Assembly (NCBI RefSeq): GCF_002159665.1
Contig: NZ_NFJC01000027.1
Coordinates: 1 to 42,079, forward strand
Direction of reading: 5' to 3'
Source: Desulfovibrio sp. An276
GTDB taxonomy: Bacteria > Desulfobacterota > Desulfovibrionia > Desulfovibrionales > Desulfovibrionaceae
Length of the DNA: 42,079 nucleotides
Positions 1-6,862 of the stretch are shown piece after piece (the stretch's first letter is position 1; the number at the start of each line of letters is the position of its first letter). Under the pieces are notes generated by a model. That model had not been told where the DNA came from, searched no databases, and worked only from the letters and a program-made list of their open reading frames with translations. A program made the translations under genes and the position numbers.

Positions 1-84
1 GAGCCGACCAAGGTTCAGAACGACATCTACAAACTCCTGAAGGTTCACCCCGCAAAGGAATACCCCCGCGTTGGAAACTTTTAG
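1..84 (+). CDS. C-terminal fragment of an unidentified protein (cut by window edge)
   Basis: Frame 1 is open from the first base and ends in TAG at 82-84, giving the last 27 residues of a protein that begins outside the window. The tail is rich in Lys, Pro and Tyr and ends in RVGNF. I cannot assign a family from so little sequence. It runs toward modA, so the two genes are convergent, with 43 bases between their stop codons. A real gene end is plausible because the frame is open and the convergent layout leaves a normal short gap, but 27 codons without a stop is weak evidence by itself. Confidence 0.5.
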   Translation, partial: EPTKVQNDIYKLLKVHPAKEYPRVGNF

Positions 85-127
85 GGGGCACGATGTGTGG
101 TAAGAAAATTTACCCGGGAACTCAGGC

Positions 128-886
128 TTATGGCTTGGAGAAACCGAATCCGGCCAGGATCTTCTGGCCTTCCTCGCTCAGCACGAAGTCGACAAATTTG
201 GCACCGTCAGCGGCGTTCTTGCCGGTCTTGGCTACAGCGATGGGGTAGGAGACGGGCTCGTGGCCGCCCACGTTGGCGATGATCTTCACCTTTTCACCGG
301 CCTTCAGGGCATCGGTGCGGTACACAAAGCCAGCGTCCACTTCGCCGCGGGACACGTAGTCAAGGGCCTGGCGCACGGAGGCGGAGTTGATGTACTTGGG
401 AGCAAGCTTGTCCCAGAGCTTGGCATTGGTCAGGGCATCGCGGGTGTAGCGGCCTGCGGGCACGGAGTCGGGGTTGCCGATGGCAATGCGCTTCACCTTG
501 GCGGAATCAAGGGACTTCACGTCCTTGATCTTGAGCTTGCTGTCGGAAGGAACGATGAGCACGAGGTCGTTGAGGGCAAAGTTCTTGCGGGTGGCAGGAT
601 CAATGAGGTTGTCCTTCTGGGCCTTGTCCATGGTCGCCTGGTCAGCGCTTGCGAACACGTCCACAGGAGCTCCTTCCTGCATCTGCTTGAGCAGCGGATT
701 GGAGGCTGCGTAGTTGGTGAGGACATTGACGCCGGGATTCTTCTTCACGAAGGCGGCCTTGACAGCCTCGAAGGCGTTGGTAAGACTCGCTGCGCCGGAC
801 ACGTAGAGATCGGCAGCATTGGCCGTTCCTGCGAAGCACAGGCCGGCTGCCAGGGTCAGACCAAGAAGGGATTTCTTGAGATTCAT
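128..886 (-). CDS. modA: Molybdate/tungstate ABC transporter, periplasmic binding protein ModA
   Basis: The product (252 aa) is the periplasmic solute-binding subunit that hands molybdate or tungstate to the ModBC importer. Residues 1-25 form a Sec signal peptide (Lys-Lys, hydrophobic core, cleavage after ANA). The mature protein starts AADLYVSGAASL, the usual opening of ModA, and contains YAASNPLLKQMQEGAPVDVF and the later FVYRTDAL segment that line the oxyanion site in this family. The ATG at 886 is chosen because AGGAG lies 7 bases upstream; the longer open frame would put about 27 non-signal residues before the signal peptide. The gene is divergent from tunR, with a palindrome in the shared upstream region. 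It is separated from modBC by tunR, as in other TunR-regulated genomes, so binding protein and permease are made from separate transcripts. Confidence 0.95.
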   Translation of the reverse strand: MNLKKSLLGLTLAAGLCFAGTANAADLYVSGAASLTNAFEAVKAAFVKKNPGVNVLTNYAASNPLLKQMQEGAPVDVFASADQATMDKAQKDNLIDPATRKNFALNDLVLIVPSDSKLKIKDVKSLDSAKVKRIAIGNPDSVPAGRYTRDALTNAKLWDKLAPKYINSASVRQALDYVSRGEVDAGFVYRTDALKAGEKVKIIANVGGHEPVSYPIAVAKTGKNAADGAKFVDFVLSEEGQKILAGFGFSKP

Positions 887-976
887 GACAAAACTCCTGT
901 TGTGGGATGTTGTCGCCCGTGCCCACAAGACGCGGCACAGGCATCGGGTTGAACAATTTTGGCGCAAGGGCCGGGA

Positions 977-1005
977 CTATACGAGGCAAAAAAGTTCCGG
1001 TATAG
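977..1005. promoter_or_regulatory. Candidate TunR operator between modA and tunR
   Basis: CTATAC (977-982) and GTATAG (1000-1005) are perfect inverted arms separated by 17 bases, 29 bp in all. The published TunR motif is about 30 bp, matching a recombinase-type site, so size and place fit; I did not compare it to the published consensus base by base. On the modA strand the left arm supplies a possible -10 (TATAGT, 976-981) with no good -35, as expected of an activator-dependent promoter. A single GTATAG half-site also overlaps the candidate modB -10 at 3621-3626. Confidence 0.5.
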
Positions 1006-1077
1006 AGCACAGCGCCTCCAATAGCCCGGGACTTGGGGGACAGGGGCATTGATTTCACTTTCCAGGGATATTTTGGG

Positions 1078-2082
1078 ATGAAGCAACTTACCAGCAAGGA
1101 ACTGCATCAGCTCACAGAAGCATGGCTCTCATGGACCAGATCCGCTCCCAACGACTCGCAGCTGCGCAGCCGCGAGCGGCTTTTGCTCGTCTTCCTCCTC
1201 ATCCGCCACGGCGCCCTGCGCCTTGGCGAGGCTCTGGAGATCAACGACCTCAAGGATTTCGACTATCCCACCTGCACCATACGCATAGGAGGAAGCCGAG
1301 GACGCGAGGTCCAGATTCCGGAAAAGGCCATGGAGGCCATACACGAACTGGTTGATTCCCCGCGCATGCTGCGCCTGCGCGGCAGCATCACCCATATGGA
1401 CCAGGGCTATGTGAGAAAGCGCTTCTACGCCATAGCCCCCTTGTGCGGGCTCGATCCTGCCAGCGTCGGGCCACAGATCGTGCGTCAGTCCAGGGCATCG
1501 GAACTCTTGCAGGCAAATATCCCCCTCAATATAGTCCAGAAATTTCTCGGCCAGCGATCCCCTGTGCAGGCCGCAAGCTTCATCAGCTTCACGGACGATG
1601 ACGCAAGGCGCATCGTCCACAACCACCTGCGCCAGGAGGCCCTGAAGCGCTCCTCGGCCCGCAATGCCTTCACGGGAACTGTCACGCGCCTTGTCGTGGA
1701 CACTGTCACGGCCTTCGTGGAACTCACCACCCTGCAGGGCATTCGTGTCCATTCCCTCATCACTGTGGAGAGTGTGCAGCGTCTTGGCCTGCATGAGGGG
1801 CAGGTCCTGAACGCCACAGTCAAGGCTCCGTTCATCATGATTGCTCCCCAAAACGGGCAGGAAAAGGAAACCATGTCCGGCTGCAACCGCTTTGTCGGCA
1901 CAATCAGCAGCATCAACAGGGGCGTTGTCGAGAGCAGCGTGGTTGTTGACGTGGCCGAGAAGACTACACTGTGCTCGGTACTGAGCACAGACGAGCTGGA
2001 AGAATACGGATTTGCGAAGGGAAGCCTGGCCTGTGTGTCCTTCAGCCCCTTCACGGTGGTGCTGGGGCTTCCCGAAGAATAG
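1078..2082 (+). CDS. tunR: TunR-type molybdate/tungstate-responsive regulator (inactive XerC/D fold plus two Mop/TOBE domains)
   Basis: This 334-aa DNA-binding regulator is predicted to sense molybdate/tungstate and control modA and modBC. Residues about 10-180 follow the tyrosine-recombinase catalytic fold: Arg48 in GALRLGEAL matches the first catalytic Arg and Arg136 the second. The other catalytic positions are lost: the HxxR His is Gln133, the LGH His is Gln159 and the nucleophilic Tyr is Phe168. It should therefore bind but not recombine DNA. Residues about 200-255 and 262-330 are two Mop/TOBE-type oxyanion domains. The TunR family is known from sulfate reducers as an activator of modABC. 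The ATG at 1078 is preferred to the TTG at 1033 because the family begins near the helical segment after it; AGGGA lies 9-10 bases upstream. The gene ends 3 bases before the convergent modC stop. Confidence 0.88.
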   Translation: MKQLTSKELHQLTEAWLSWTRSAPNDSQLRSRERLLLVFLLIRHGALRLGEALEINDLKDFDYPTCTIRIGGSRGREVQIPEKAMEAIHELVDSPRMLRLRGSITHMDQGYVRKRFYAIAPLCGLDPASVGPQIVRQSRASELLQANIPLNIVQKFLGQRSPVQAASFISFTDDDARRIVHNHLRQEALKRSSARNAFTGTVTRLVVDTVTAFVELTTLQGIRVHSLITVESVQRLGLHEGQVLNATVKAPFIMIAPQNGQEKETMSGCNRFVGTISSINRGVVESSVVVDVAEKTTLCSVLSTDELEEYGFAKGSLACVSFSPFTVVLGLPEE

Positions 2083-2100
2083 GGGCTAGGCACAGGCCCC
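2082..2100. terminator. Short hairpin at the tunR/modC convergent junction
   Basis: GGGGC (2082-2086) and GCCCC (2096-2100) form a 5-bp stem around a 9-base loop that contains the modC stop. There is no T tract on either strand, so it is a weak, possibly bidirectional, stop signal at best. Confidence 0.25.
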
Positions 2101-2850
2101 CTGTCCTTCCTCCTGGTGAATGTCCTGCACAAGATTAAGCAGGGCCTTCTTGCTGGATTCGCCGCTGTCCTTGTATACGGACCAGTCCTCGCAGCGGCAG
2201 ACGTGGCCTCCGGAAAAGACAACGAGCATGTCCGCGAAGGCCTCAACGTCGTCCGGATCGTGGGAAATGATGGTCACAGGAATCTGCCAGTCCTTGAGAA
2301 GAGTGCGAATTTCGCTGCGCATGCGCACACGCAAAAGAGGATCCAGAGCAGAGAAGGGCTCATCCAGCAAGAGGATGCGGGGCTCTGCTGCCAATGCCCT
2401 TGCCAGGGCCACGCGCTGGCGCTGGCCTCCTGACATTTCTCCGGGCAGCCTGTCCCAGAGCTTGTCCACCTCGAAACGCTCCAAAAGCTCGTGGGCGCGC
2501 TTTCTGGCTTTGGGTGTGAGCCTCCCAAGGGGGCCGGAAAGGGCAAAGCCCACGTTGTCCAGGGCGCTCAAATGGGGAAAGAGGGCATAGTCTTGCAAGA
2601 GGTAGCCCACATGGCGCGTCCTGGCCGGACGGTTGATGCGGGATCTGGAATCGAAGAGCACGTCCCCGTCCACCTCGATGTAGCCGCTGTCTGGGCGTAT
2701 CAATCCTGCTATCATCTGCAGGGTAAGGGTTTTGCCGGAACCGGACGCGCCAAAGAAGACCATGTTCGAGGCTGTGGATTCCACGTCCGCCACAAGAGCA
2801 AAGTCTCCATGGTTTCCGTGCAGTTTTTTGCGCACATGCAGAGAAATCAC
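2086..2850 (-). CDS. modC: Molybdate/tungstate ABC transporter ATPase ModC, without TOBE domain
   Basis: This is the cytoplasmic ATPase (254 aa) that powers ModB. Visible motifs are Walker A GASGSGKT at residues 34-41, Q-loop region LLQDYALFPHL, signature MSGGQ at 139-143, Walker B ILLLDEP near 160-166, D-loop SALD, and the switch His in IISHD. It stops just after the ATPase domain. Typical proteobacterial ModC is near 350 aa with a C-terminal TOBE domain that senses molybdate; that domain is absent here. The start is a GTG whose GTGA overlaps the modB stop by 4 bases, so the pair is translationally coupled. Specificity (molybdate, tungstate or both) cannot be told from the ATPase; assignment rests on linkage to modA, modB and tunR. 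Confidence 0.92.
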   Translation of the reverse strand: MISLHVRKKLHGNHGDFALVADVESTASNMVFFGASGSGKTLTLQMIAGLIRPDSGYIEVDGDVLFDSRSRINRPARTRHVGYLLQDYALFPHLSALDNVGFALSGPLGRLTPKARKRAHELLERFEVDKLWDRLPGEMSGGQRQRVALARALAAEPRILLLDEPFSALDPLLRVRMRSEIRTLLKDWQIPVTIISHDPDDVEAFADMLVVFSGGHVCRCEDWSVYKDSGESSKKALLNLVQDIHQEEGQGACA

Positions 2851-3578
2851 TTGCTTGCCTCCGTCTGAGCTTTTTTCGCCTTGGAGCGTGACCTTTTTTC
2901 GCCTCCTATGCGTGCGGACAAAAAGGAGTCCGCAGCAACCAGGATGGACAGGCAGATAAAGGACGTGAGCAGCACAAGCGAGAGAGCCTTGGGATCGTCG
3001 CCTGCCTGGAAGGCGTCGTAGATGGCGAGTGCCAGGGTCTGGGTGCGGCCGGGAATGTTGCCGGCTATCATGAGGGTCGCACCGAATTCGCCCATGCCCC
3101 TGGCAAAGGCCAGCATGGAGCCGGCCAGAATGCCACGCCAGGCAAGCGGCAGGGTGACAAGGAAAAAGATCTTGGCTTCGCTCGCCCCCAACGTCCTTGC
3201 AGCGTCCTCGTAGCGTGGGTCAACGGACTCGAGAGCTGCGCGCGCGGACTTGTAGATAAGCGGAAAGACCACGACTGTGGCAGCGATCACAGCACCCTGC
3301 CAGGTGAAGATGACCTCGATGTTCATGTCGGCCAGCCATTCGCCGAGAATGCCCCTGCGGCCGACAACCAATATGAGGTAGTAGCCAAGAACAGTGGGGG
3401 GCAAAATCATGGGCAGGGTACACAACGCATCGAGAACCTTTGAAAAAAAGGATTTTCGACGCATCTGAAATCTTGCCACAGCCAGGCCCGAAATCAGGGC
3501 AACAAGTGTCGCAAGCCCTGCCACCTTCAGGGAAAGGTAGATGGGAAACCAGGGCGGCACGGGAAGATCCCAGAACAT
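2847..3578 (-). CDS. modB: Molybdate/tungstate ABC transporter permease ModB
   Basis: This is the inner-membrane permease (243 aa) of the importer. It has an N-terminal membrane segment (SLKVAGLATLVALISGLAVA), the TLPMILPPTVLGYYLIL segment typical of ModB, and the EAA-type cytoplasmic loop that contacts ModC, seen as ARGMGEFGATLMIAGN. The C-terminal tail is Lys/Arg/Ser-rich and cytoplasmic. The start at 3578 (MFWDLP) is chosen because it places the first membrane helix at the usual distance and GAGAG lies about 9 bases upstream; the open frame extends further but the extra residues are charged and not ModB-like. modB is the first gene of a modBC transcript with its own candidate promoter. Confidence 0.93.
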   Translation of the reverse strand: MFWDLPVPPWFPIYLSLKVAGLATLVALISGLAVARFQMRRKSFFSKVLDALCTLPMILPPTVLGYYLILVVGRRGILGEWLADMNIEVIFTWQGAVIAATVVVFPLIYKSARAALESVDPRYEDAARTLGASEAKIFFLVTLPLAWRGILAGSMLAFARGMGEFGATLMIAGNIPGRTQTLALAIYDAFQAGDDPKALSLVLLTSFICLSILVAADSFLSARIGGEKRSRSKAKKAQTEASK

Positions 3579-3619
3579 AGGCAATACTCTCTCATAAAAA
3601 GGCAAAGAAAATCGTGCCA

Positions 3620-3647
3620 AGTATAGCACGCGACATTCAACGCGCAA
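3620..3647 (-). promoter_or_regulatory. Candidate modBC promoter
   Basis: Reading leftward, TTGCGC (3642-3647) and TATACT (3620-3625) are separated by 16 bases, and the -10 is preceded by TG (extended -10). It lies about 40 bases upstream of the modB ATG. A GTATAG half-site like that in the modA/tunR operator overlaps the -10, consistent with TunR control. Confidence 0.45.
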
Positions 3648-3916
3648 GACAAACACGCTTTTGCGCAAAATGAAGCCTCTTGTCTCTTCACAATCTCCCG
3701 GCCCTTGCTCTCCTGTCAGGGCCTTTTCTGGCCCCCCTTTCCCTGCAGCCTTTTCGGGACATCGCAAGTACAGTCTGAAAATACGGGAACTTGCCTTTCG
3801 GAAGAAGCAGTGGCCTTCTTTTTTGCAACTTCGTGACTTTTTTCCCAAGCTTGTGCCACTTTGGGGAAAGTTCACCCAAAAACCGTGTCATTTTTGCCTT
3901 TCTCTGCATCTCCTGC

Positions 3917-4081
3917 TTATGAAAGATCTGGATTCACTGCCCTCTCGCGCAAGACCATGGCCGCTGCTTTTCTGATGTCCGGAGGTATTGTGGGGTCTCT
4001 TTTTTCTGTCCCGCTCATCATCTTTCCTTCTGAGGCAATCTCTCTGCGGAGCTTTTTGAGGATGCTTCCTTCCACTTGCAT
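3917..4081 (-). CDS. Possible small charged protein, unidentified
   Basis: A 54-codon frame (MQVEGSILKKLRREI...NPDLS) has AAGGAAAG about 6 bases before its ATG and uses ordinary codons for this genome. The product would be soluble, strongly charged and helical in its first half, with a Pro-rich TIPPDIR segment. It shows no family I recognise. It lies downstream of the MOSC-gene terminator and would be an isolated gene. The frame is open well upstream of this ATG, so chance is a real alternative. Confidence 0.25.
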   Translation of the reverse strand: MQVEGSILKKLRREIASEGKMMSGTEKRDPTIPPDIRKAAAMVLRERAVNPDLS

Positions 4082-4182
4082 GGGTCTTTCCTTGTCCGCA
4101 ACGAGAGAAACAGGGATAACAGAACAGATGGACAGAAGGTTCTTCTTTCGCCCTTCCTTGGCTCCCTGACACGATTTTGTCA

Positions 4183-4229
4183 AAAAGAGAGGGACGGCCA
4201 GGGCATTGTGTTGCCTGCTGCCGTCCCTT
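4183..4229 (-). terminator. Intrinsic terminator of the MOSC gene
   Basis: AGGGACGGC (4191-4199) pairs perfectly with GCCGTCCCT (4221-4229); the enclosed bases can extend the stem (CAGGGCA with TGCCTG, one bulge). Read leftward, the hairpin is followed by CTCTTTTTG, a proper U tract. It lies 36 bases after the MOSC stop codon. Confidence 0.75.
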
Positions 4230-4265
4230 GTATGTGACTTTCTTCCGTTTTTTCGGATGCCGAAA

Positions 4266-4712
4266 TCATTTGCCTTCTTCGCTGCCCAAGACCTCGAAGC
4301 TGTCTCCCGGGCGCACCACACCGCCGCTCAAGATGCGGCAGAAGATGCCTTTCTTGGGCATGATGCAGGTACCCACCAGATTTCTGATTTCGCAGCCCTG
4401 GTGACAGGTCTTGCCAATCTGGGTGAGCTCCAGAAGAATGTCCTTTCCTATGCGGAAGCGTGTCCCTATGGGGTAGCTTGAAAGTTCCACGCCTTCGGTC
4501 GTGATGTTCTCGGCAAAGTCGCCTGGCTTCACGTCCGCGCCAAGCGTTCTCATGAAATCTATGTCTTCCTGGCCCAGCAGGCTTAGCTGCCTGTGTGTAC
4601 CGTCCGCATGGGAGTCGCCCTCGATGCCGTGATTGGCTATGAGAGTGACCTCTGGACAGCTGTGCTTGCGCGTGCCCTTTTTCTCGCTGATATTGACTGC
4701 AACAACCCGCAT
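4266..4712 (-). CDS. MOSC-domain protein, probable molybdenum-cofactor handling
   Basis: A stand-alone MOSC domain of 148 aa. MOSC domains, named after the C-terminal domain of Moco sulfurase, bind sulfur carriers and the pterin cofactor. Visible family marks are GIEGDSHAD near residues 29-37, RQLSLLGQEDID, GDFAENITTEG, and the conserved Cys segment GKTCHQGCEI. It lacks the N-terminal beta-barrel or NifS-like domains of the larger relatives, so it should be a small soluble protein. The ATG at 4712 has AAGGGGT 6 bases upstream; earlier in-frame starts would add non-family residues. It is divergent from the FmdE-like gene and ends before a clear terminator, so it is a one-gene unit. Role in cofactor delivery is inferred from family and neighbourhood. 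Confidence 0.88.
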   Translation of the reverse strand: MRVVAVNISEKKGTRKHSCPEVTLIANHGIEGDSHADGTHRQLSLLGQEDIDFMRTLGADVKPGDFAENITTEGVELSSYPIGTRFRIGKDILLELTQIGKTCHQGCEIRNLVGTCIMPKKGIFCRILSGGVVRPGDSFEVLGSEEGK

Positions 4713-4898
4713 GATGTGACCCCTTGGGTGGATTTGTTCGGATTTCGGGAAAGGGTCTTGCAACCACTCCCCCTGCTGTGTCCTTTCCTTCCAATAACAC
4801 CTTTTTTCTTCCCGGAACAGGGGAAAACGGGAAAATTTTGTTCCAAAGCCCCTATCACCTTGCGCTCGCTCCCCTCGCTGTCTCAATTTTCCCGGCTC

Positions 4899-4927
4899 TT
4901 CACCGGCACCTTCTTCTGAGATATACT
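4899..4927 (+). promoter_or_regulatory. Candidate promoter of the FmdE-like gene
   Basis: TTCACC (4899-4904) and TATACT (4922-4927) with a 17-base spacer match a sigma-70 promoter at 4/6 and 5/6 positions. Transcription from here would give a leader of about 145 bases before the ATG at 5078. Confidence 0.4.
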
Positions 4928-5038
4928 TGTCGAGGCAACAGGCAATACCGGGACTTTGGCTCCTTCGACCCGATACTCCCTATCCTCGTGGCTTCCCTGT
5001 CCAGAAATAGTCACGAAAAAGGATATGTTCATTTTTTC

Positions 5039-5068
5039 CGCCCCTCTGGCTTTGGGCGCACATTTTTT
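5039..5068 (+). promoter_or_regulatory. Terminator-like hairpin in the FmdE-like gene leader
   Basis: CGCCC (5039-5043) pairs with GGGCG (5054-5058) and is followed by CACA and TTTTTT (5063-5068), only 9 bases before the start codon. The stem is short. Its place inside the leader, just before the ribosome-binding site, is that of an attenuator. Confidence 0.35.
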
Positions 5069-5077
5069 GAGGTAGTC

Positions 5078-5665
5078 ATGGACAAGGAAGACAAGGCATT
5101 ACTTGGCAAATACACCCCCGAAGAATATCTGGAAAAGGTACTGGCCTTTCACGGGCACGCTGCCCCTGGCGTCCTTCTGGGCGGCTTTCTGGTGAATGCG
5201 GCGAGAATGGGACTTCCCGAAGACTGCATCTTTGACGCACTGTGCGAATCCGCCCAGTGCCTGCCAGACGCGATCCAGATACTGACACCCTGCACTGTAG
5301 GAAACAGCTGGCTTAAAATACACGACGCTGGTGTTTTTGCCATTGTTTTGTACGACAAGTATACGGGAGAAGGTGTCAGAGCCTATCTTGATACGGACAA
5401 GCTTGCGGCCTTTCCTGCGACCCATGAATGGTTTTTCAAGCTCAAGCCCAAGAAGGAACAGGACAGCGAGGCATTGCGTGCCGAGATTCTGGCCCATGGA
5501 GCAGACATGATATCCACAAGACCTGTGCAGATGAAGCAGGAGATGCTTGTGCGCAAGAGCAAGGGCGCTATTGCCGTCTGCCCGGGATGCCACGAAGCCT
5601 ATCCCGCAAGTCAAGGCACTGTCTGTCCCCTGTGCGCAGAAGGCAGAAGCTACGACTACAAATAG
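5078..5665 (+). CDS. FmdE-family protein with C-terminal zinc ribbon
   Basis: A 195-aa protein of the family named after subunit E of formylmethanofuran dehydrogenase; members often sit beside molybdenum or tungsten enzyme genes. The N-terminal half shows the family segments FHGHAAPG (residues 24-31) and ILTPCTVGNSW followed by YTGEGVRAY. The C-terminus has a zinc ribbon, CPGC at 168-171 and CPLC at 183-186. In the FmdE sequences I know, the first motif usually has Cys before the Pro-Gly; here that position is Ala29. The ATG at 5078 has GAGG 5 bases upstream, and the longer open frame adds unrelated residues. It heads a unit followed by a strong terminator and then the MogA-like gene. A role in formate or molybdoenzyme maturation is inference. 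Confidence 0.82.
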   Translation: MDKEDKALLGKYTPEEYLEKVLAFHGHAAPGVLLGGFLVNAARMGLPEDCIFDALCESAQCLPDAIQILTPCTVGNSWLKIHDAGVFAIVLYDKYTGEGVRAYLDTDKLAAFPATHEWFFKLKPKKEQDSEALRAEILAHGADMISTRPVQMKQEMLVRKSKGAIAVCPGCHEAYPASQGTVCPLCAEGRSYDYK

Positions 5666-5690
5666 GGCGACAGGCTTCTGCCCCTTTTTT
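5642..5690 (+). terminator. Intrinsic terminator of the FmdE-like gene
   Basis: GGCAGAAGC (5642-5650) pairs perfectly with GCTTCTGCC (5674-5682), followed by CC and six T (5685-5690). The left arm lies in the last codons and the loop spans the stop codon. Confidence 0.8.
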
Positions 5691-5770
5691 GCCGAAAGCC
5701 GGATTTTTCCGAACGTTTGAATTTCCCTTATCGGGGCTGCGAACTCCTTCGAAAACCACAGGGGAAAAAC

Positions 5771-6568
5771 ATGCTCTTTGTCAATCTGACTGCCTGCCCG
5801 GCAGGATCCACGCTGCCTCTTGCCACAGCCCGGCCCCAGGGTGTGAGCTGCCATACCCTTTCTGGCAAGGGCAGGGCCTGCGCTCCTGCAGACCTTCCCA
5901 AACTGCCCGTAGGCACAAGCCTTGCCGACGAGGCAGGGACAGCCCATCTTGTGGTTACAGGCCACGTGCTCCTGCCTTCCCCAGACGGGCCCCACGCGCT
6001 TTTCTGCCCCCTGCTCACGGCCCTCGTTGACTTTCCGGCAGGAGAAATCGCTCTTCTTCCGGAAAAACGAGGCACAAGCCTTGCCTGGATAACTCTCTCG
6101 GACTCCACCCACGCTGGCACGCGCGAGGACGCAAGCGGCCCTGTTTTGGCCAGCAAGGTGCGCGACTTTCTCGATATCGACTATGCGCAAGGCTATCTTC
6201 TGCCGGACAACGCCAGCGATCTGCGTGCCCTTCTCACCCACCTTGCCCTTGTGGAAGGCTACGATCTCATCCTGACCACAGGAGGTACGGGCGTTGCCCC
6301 CACAGACGTGACCCCGGAAGCCACGGCGCGTGTCCTAGACTACGAACTTCCGGGCTTTGCCCAGGCCATGACCATGGCAAGCCTTGCCAAGACCCCCATG
6401 GGCGCCATCAGCCGCGCAAGGGCAGGCGTGATAGGCCGAAGCCTTGTGGTCAACCTGCCTGGTTCTCCAAAGGCCGTACAGGAAAACCTGGAGGCTGTGC
6501 TGCCTTGCTTCAAGCACACCATTGAGAAGCTGCACGGGGACAGTACGCCCTGCGGATCCGGCTCGTAG
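5771..6568 (+). CDS. MogA/MoaB-family molybdopterin-binding protein with N-terminal extension
   Basis: The C-terminal part (residues about 100-255 of 265) is a MogA/MoaB domain, which adenylylates molybdopterin before metal insertion. Marks are WITLSDSTHAG, LILTTGGTG (near 165-173), DVTPEAT, PGFAQAM and VVNLPGSPKAV. The GGTG loop and the Asp before TPEA are intact, so it should be active. The first 100 residues are Pro/Ala/Leu-rich, contain several Cys and His, and match no domain I can name; usual MogA is near 190 aa without this part. AGGGG 6 bases before the ATG supports the start. It follows the FmdE-like gene after a terminator. With modABC, MOSC and FmdE it completes a molybdenum/tungsten neighbourhood. 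Confidence 0.87.
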   Translation: MLFVNLTACPAGSTLPLATARPQGVSCHTLSGKGRACAPADLPKLPVGTSLADEAGTAHLVVTGHVLLPSPDGPHALFCPLLTALVDFPAGEIALLPEKRGTSLAWITLSDSTHAGTREDASGPVLASKVRDFLDIDYAQGYLLPDNASDLRALLTHLALVEGYDLILTTGGTGVAPTDVTPEATARVLDYELPGFAQAMTMASLAKTPMGAISRARAGVIGRSLVVNLPGSPKAVQENLEAVLPCFKHTIEKLHGDSTPCGSGS

Positions 6569-6647
6569 GGCATAAGGAAAGCTCTTGCCAGTCCGTCGCG
6601 AAGAGGCCTTCCGGGCGGGTTTGCGCCGCAGATTTGCCCAAAAAAAA

Positions 6648-6677
6648 CTTGACTCCGCTTGGCAGTCAAGCGAAAAT
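6648..6677 (+). promoter_or_regulatory. Candidate promoter of the sulfhydrylase gene
   Basis: TTGACT (6649-6654), a 17-base spacer and GAAAAT (6672-6677) give 5/6 and 4/6 matches to sigma-70. CTTGACT (6648-6654) and AGTCAAG (6664-6670) also form a perfect 7-bp inverted repeat over the -35, a possible operator. The leader to the ATG at 6863 would be about 180 bases. Confidence 0.45.
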
Positions 6678-6797
6678 GTCACTTTCATTGCAAGCGATCG
6701 CTGCATGTTCCGGCTTCCTGCCGCTTTCCCCCAAGAGCAGCCTCGCCTCTCGCACAGACATTTTCCAAAAGCAACGTATGGTGCGCCGGATTGTGCC

Positions 6798-6843
6798 GGC
6801 AGCCCTGTTGCCTTTTTTTGTGAGGCCCTCCCCCGGGGCTTTT
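6798..6843 (+). promoter_or_regulatory. Two terminator-like hairpins in the sulfhydrylase leader
   Basis: GGCA (6798-6801) pairs with TGCC (6809-6812) before seven T (6813-6819); then GCCC (6825-6828) pairs with GGGC (6836-6839) before TTTT. A GCCGG/CCGGC inverted repeat starts just upstream. Stems are short, but two in a row in a leader suggest attenuation. I do not see a SAM-riboswitch core. Confidence 0.3.
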
Positions 6844-6862
6844 CCCATACAGGCTGATTCTC

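Larger units (their letters stand above)
3579..4265. other. Gene-poor interval between modB and the MOSC gene
   Basis: About 690 bases separate the modB start from the end of the MOSC gene. Apart from the modBC promoter, one possible small leftward ORF (3917-4081) and the MOSC-gene terminator (about 4183-4229), I see nothing convincing. The middle has runs of T and C and a base texture less like coding sequence than its neighbours. No repeat family, tRNA or insertion sequence end is visible. Confidence 0.5.
4713..5077. other. Divergent intergenic region, MOSC gene / FmdE-like gene
   Basis: These 365 bases separate two divergent starts. They hold a candidate rightward promoter at 4899-4927 and a terminator-like hairpin at 5039-5068 in the leader of the FmdE-like gene. 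I see no protein gene here, although one reading frame stays open into the downstream gene. Confidence 0.5.

Noticed and set aside
99..114. GGTAA/TTACC hairpin after modA
   Set aside because: The stem is only 5 bp and AT-rich, with no convincing T tract on the modA strand; too weak to call a terminator.
1078..2082. Phage integrase or mobile element
   Set aside because: The recombinase domain has lost Tyr and both His residues and is joined to Mop/TOBE domains; no attachment sites or phage genes are near.
3861..4169. 102-codon rightward open frame with a hydrophobic stretch
   Set aside because: It has no ribosome site and overlaps the leftward candidate small gene and the spacing of the terminator; composition is not gene-like.
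6678..6862. SAM riboswitch upstream of the sulfhydrylase
   Set aside because: None of the conserved core segments of the SAM families I know is visible; only terminator-like hairpins.
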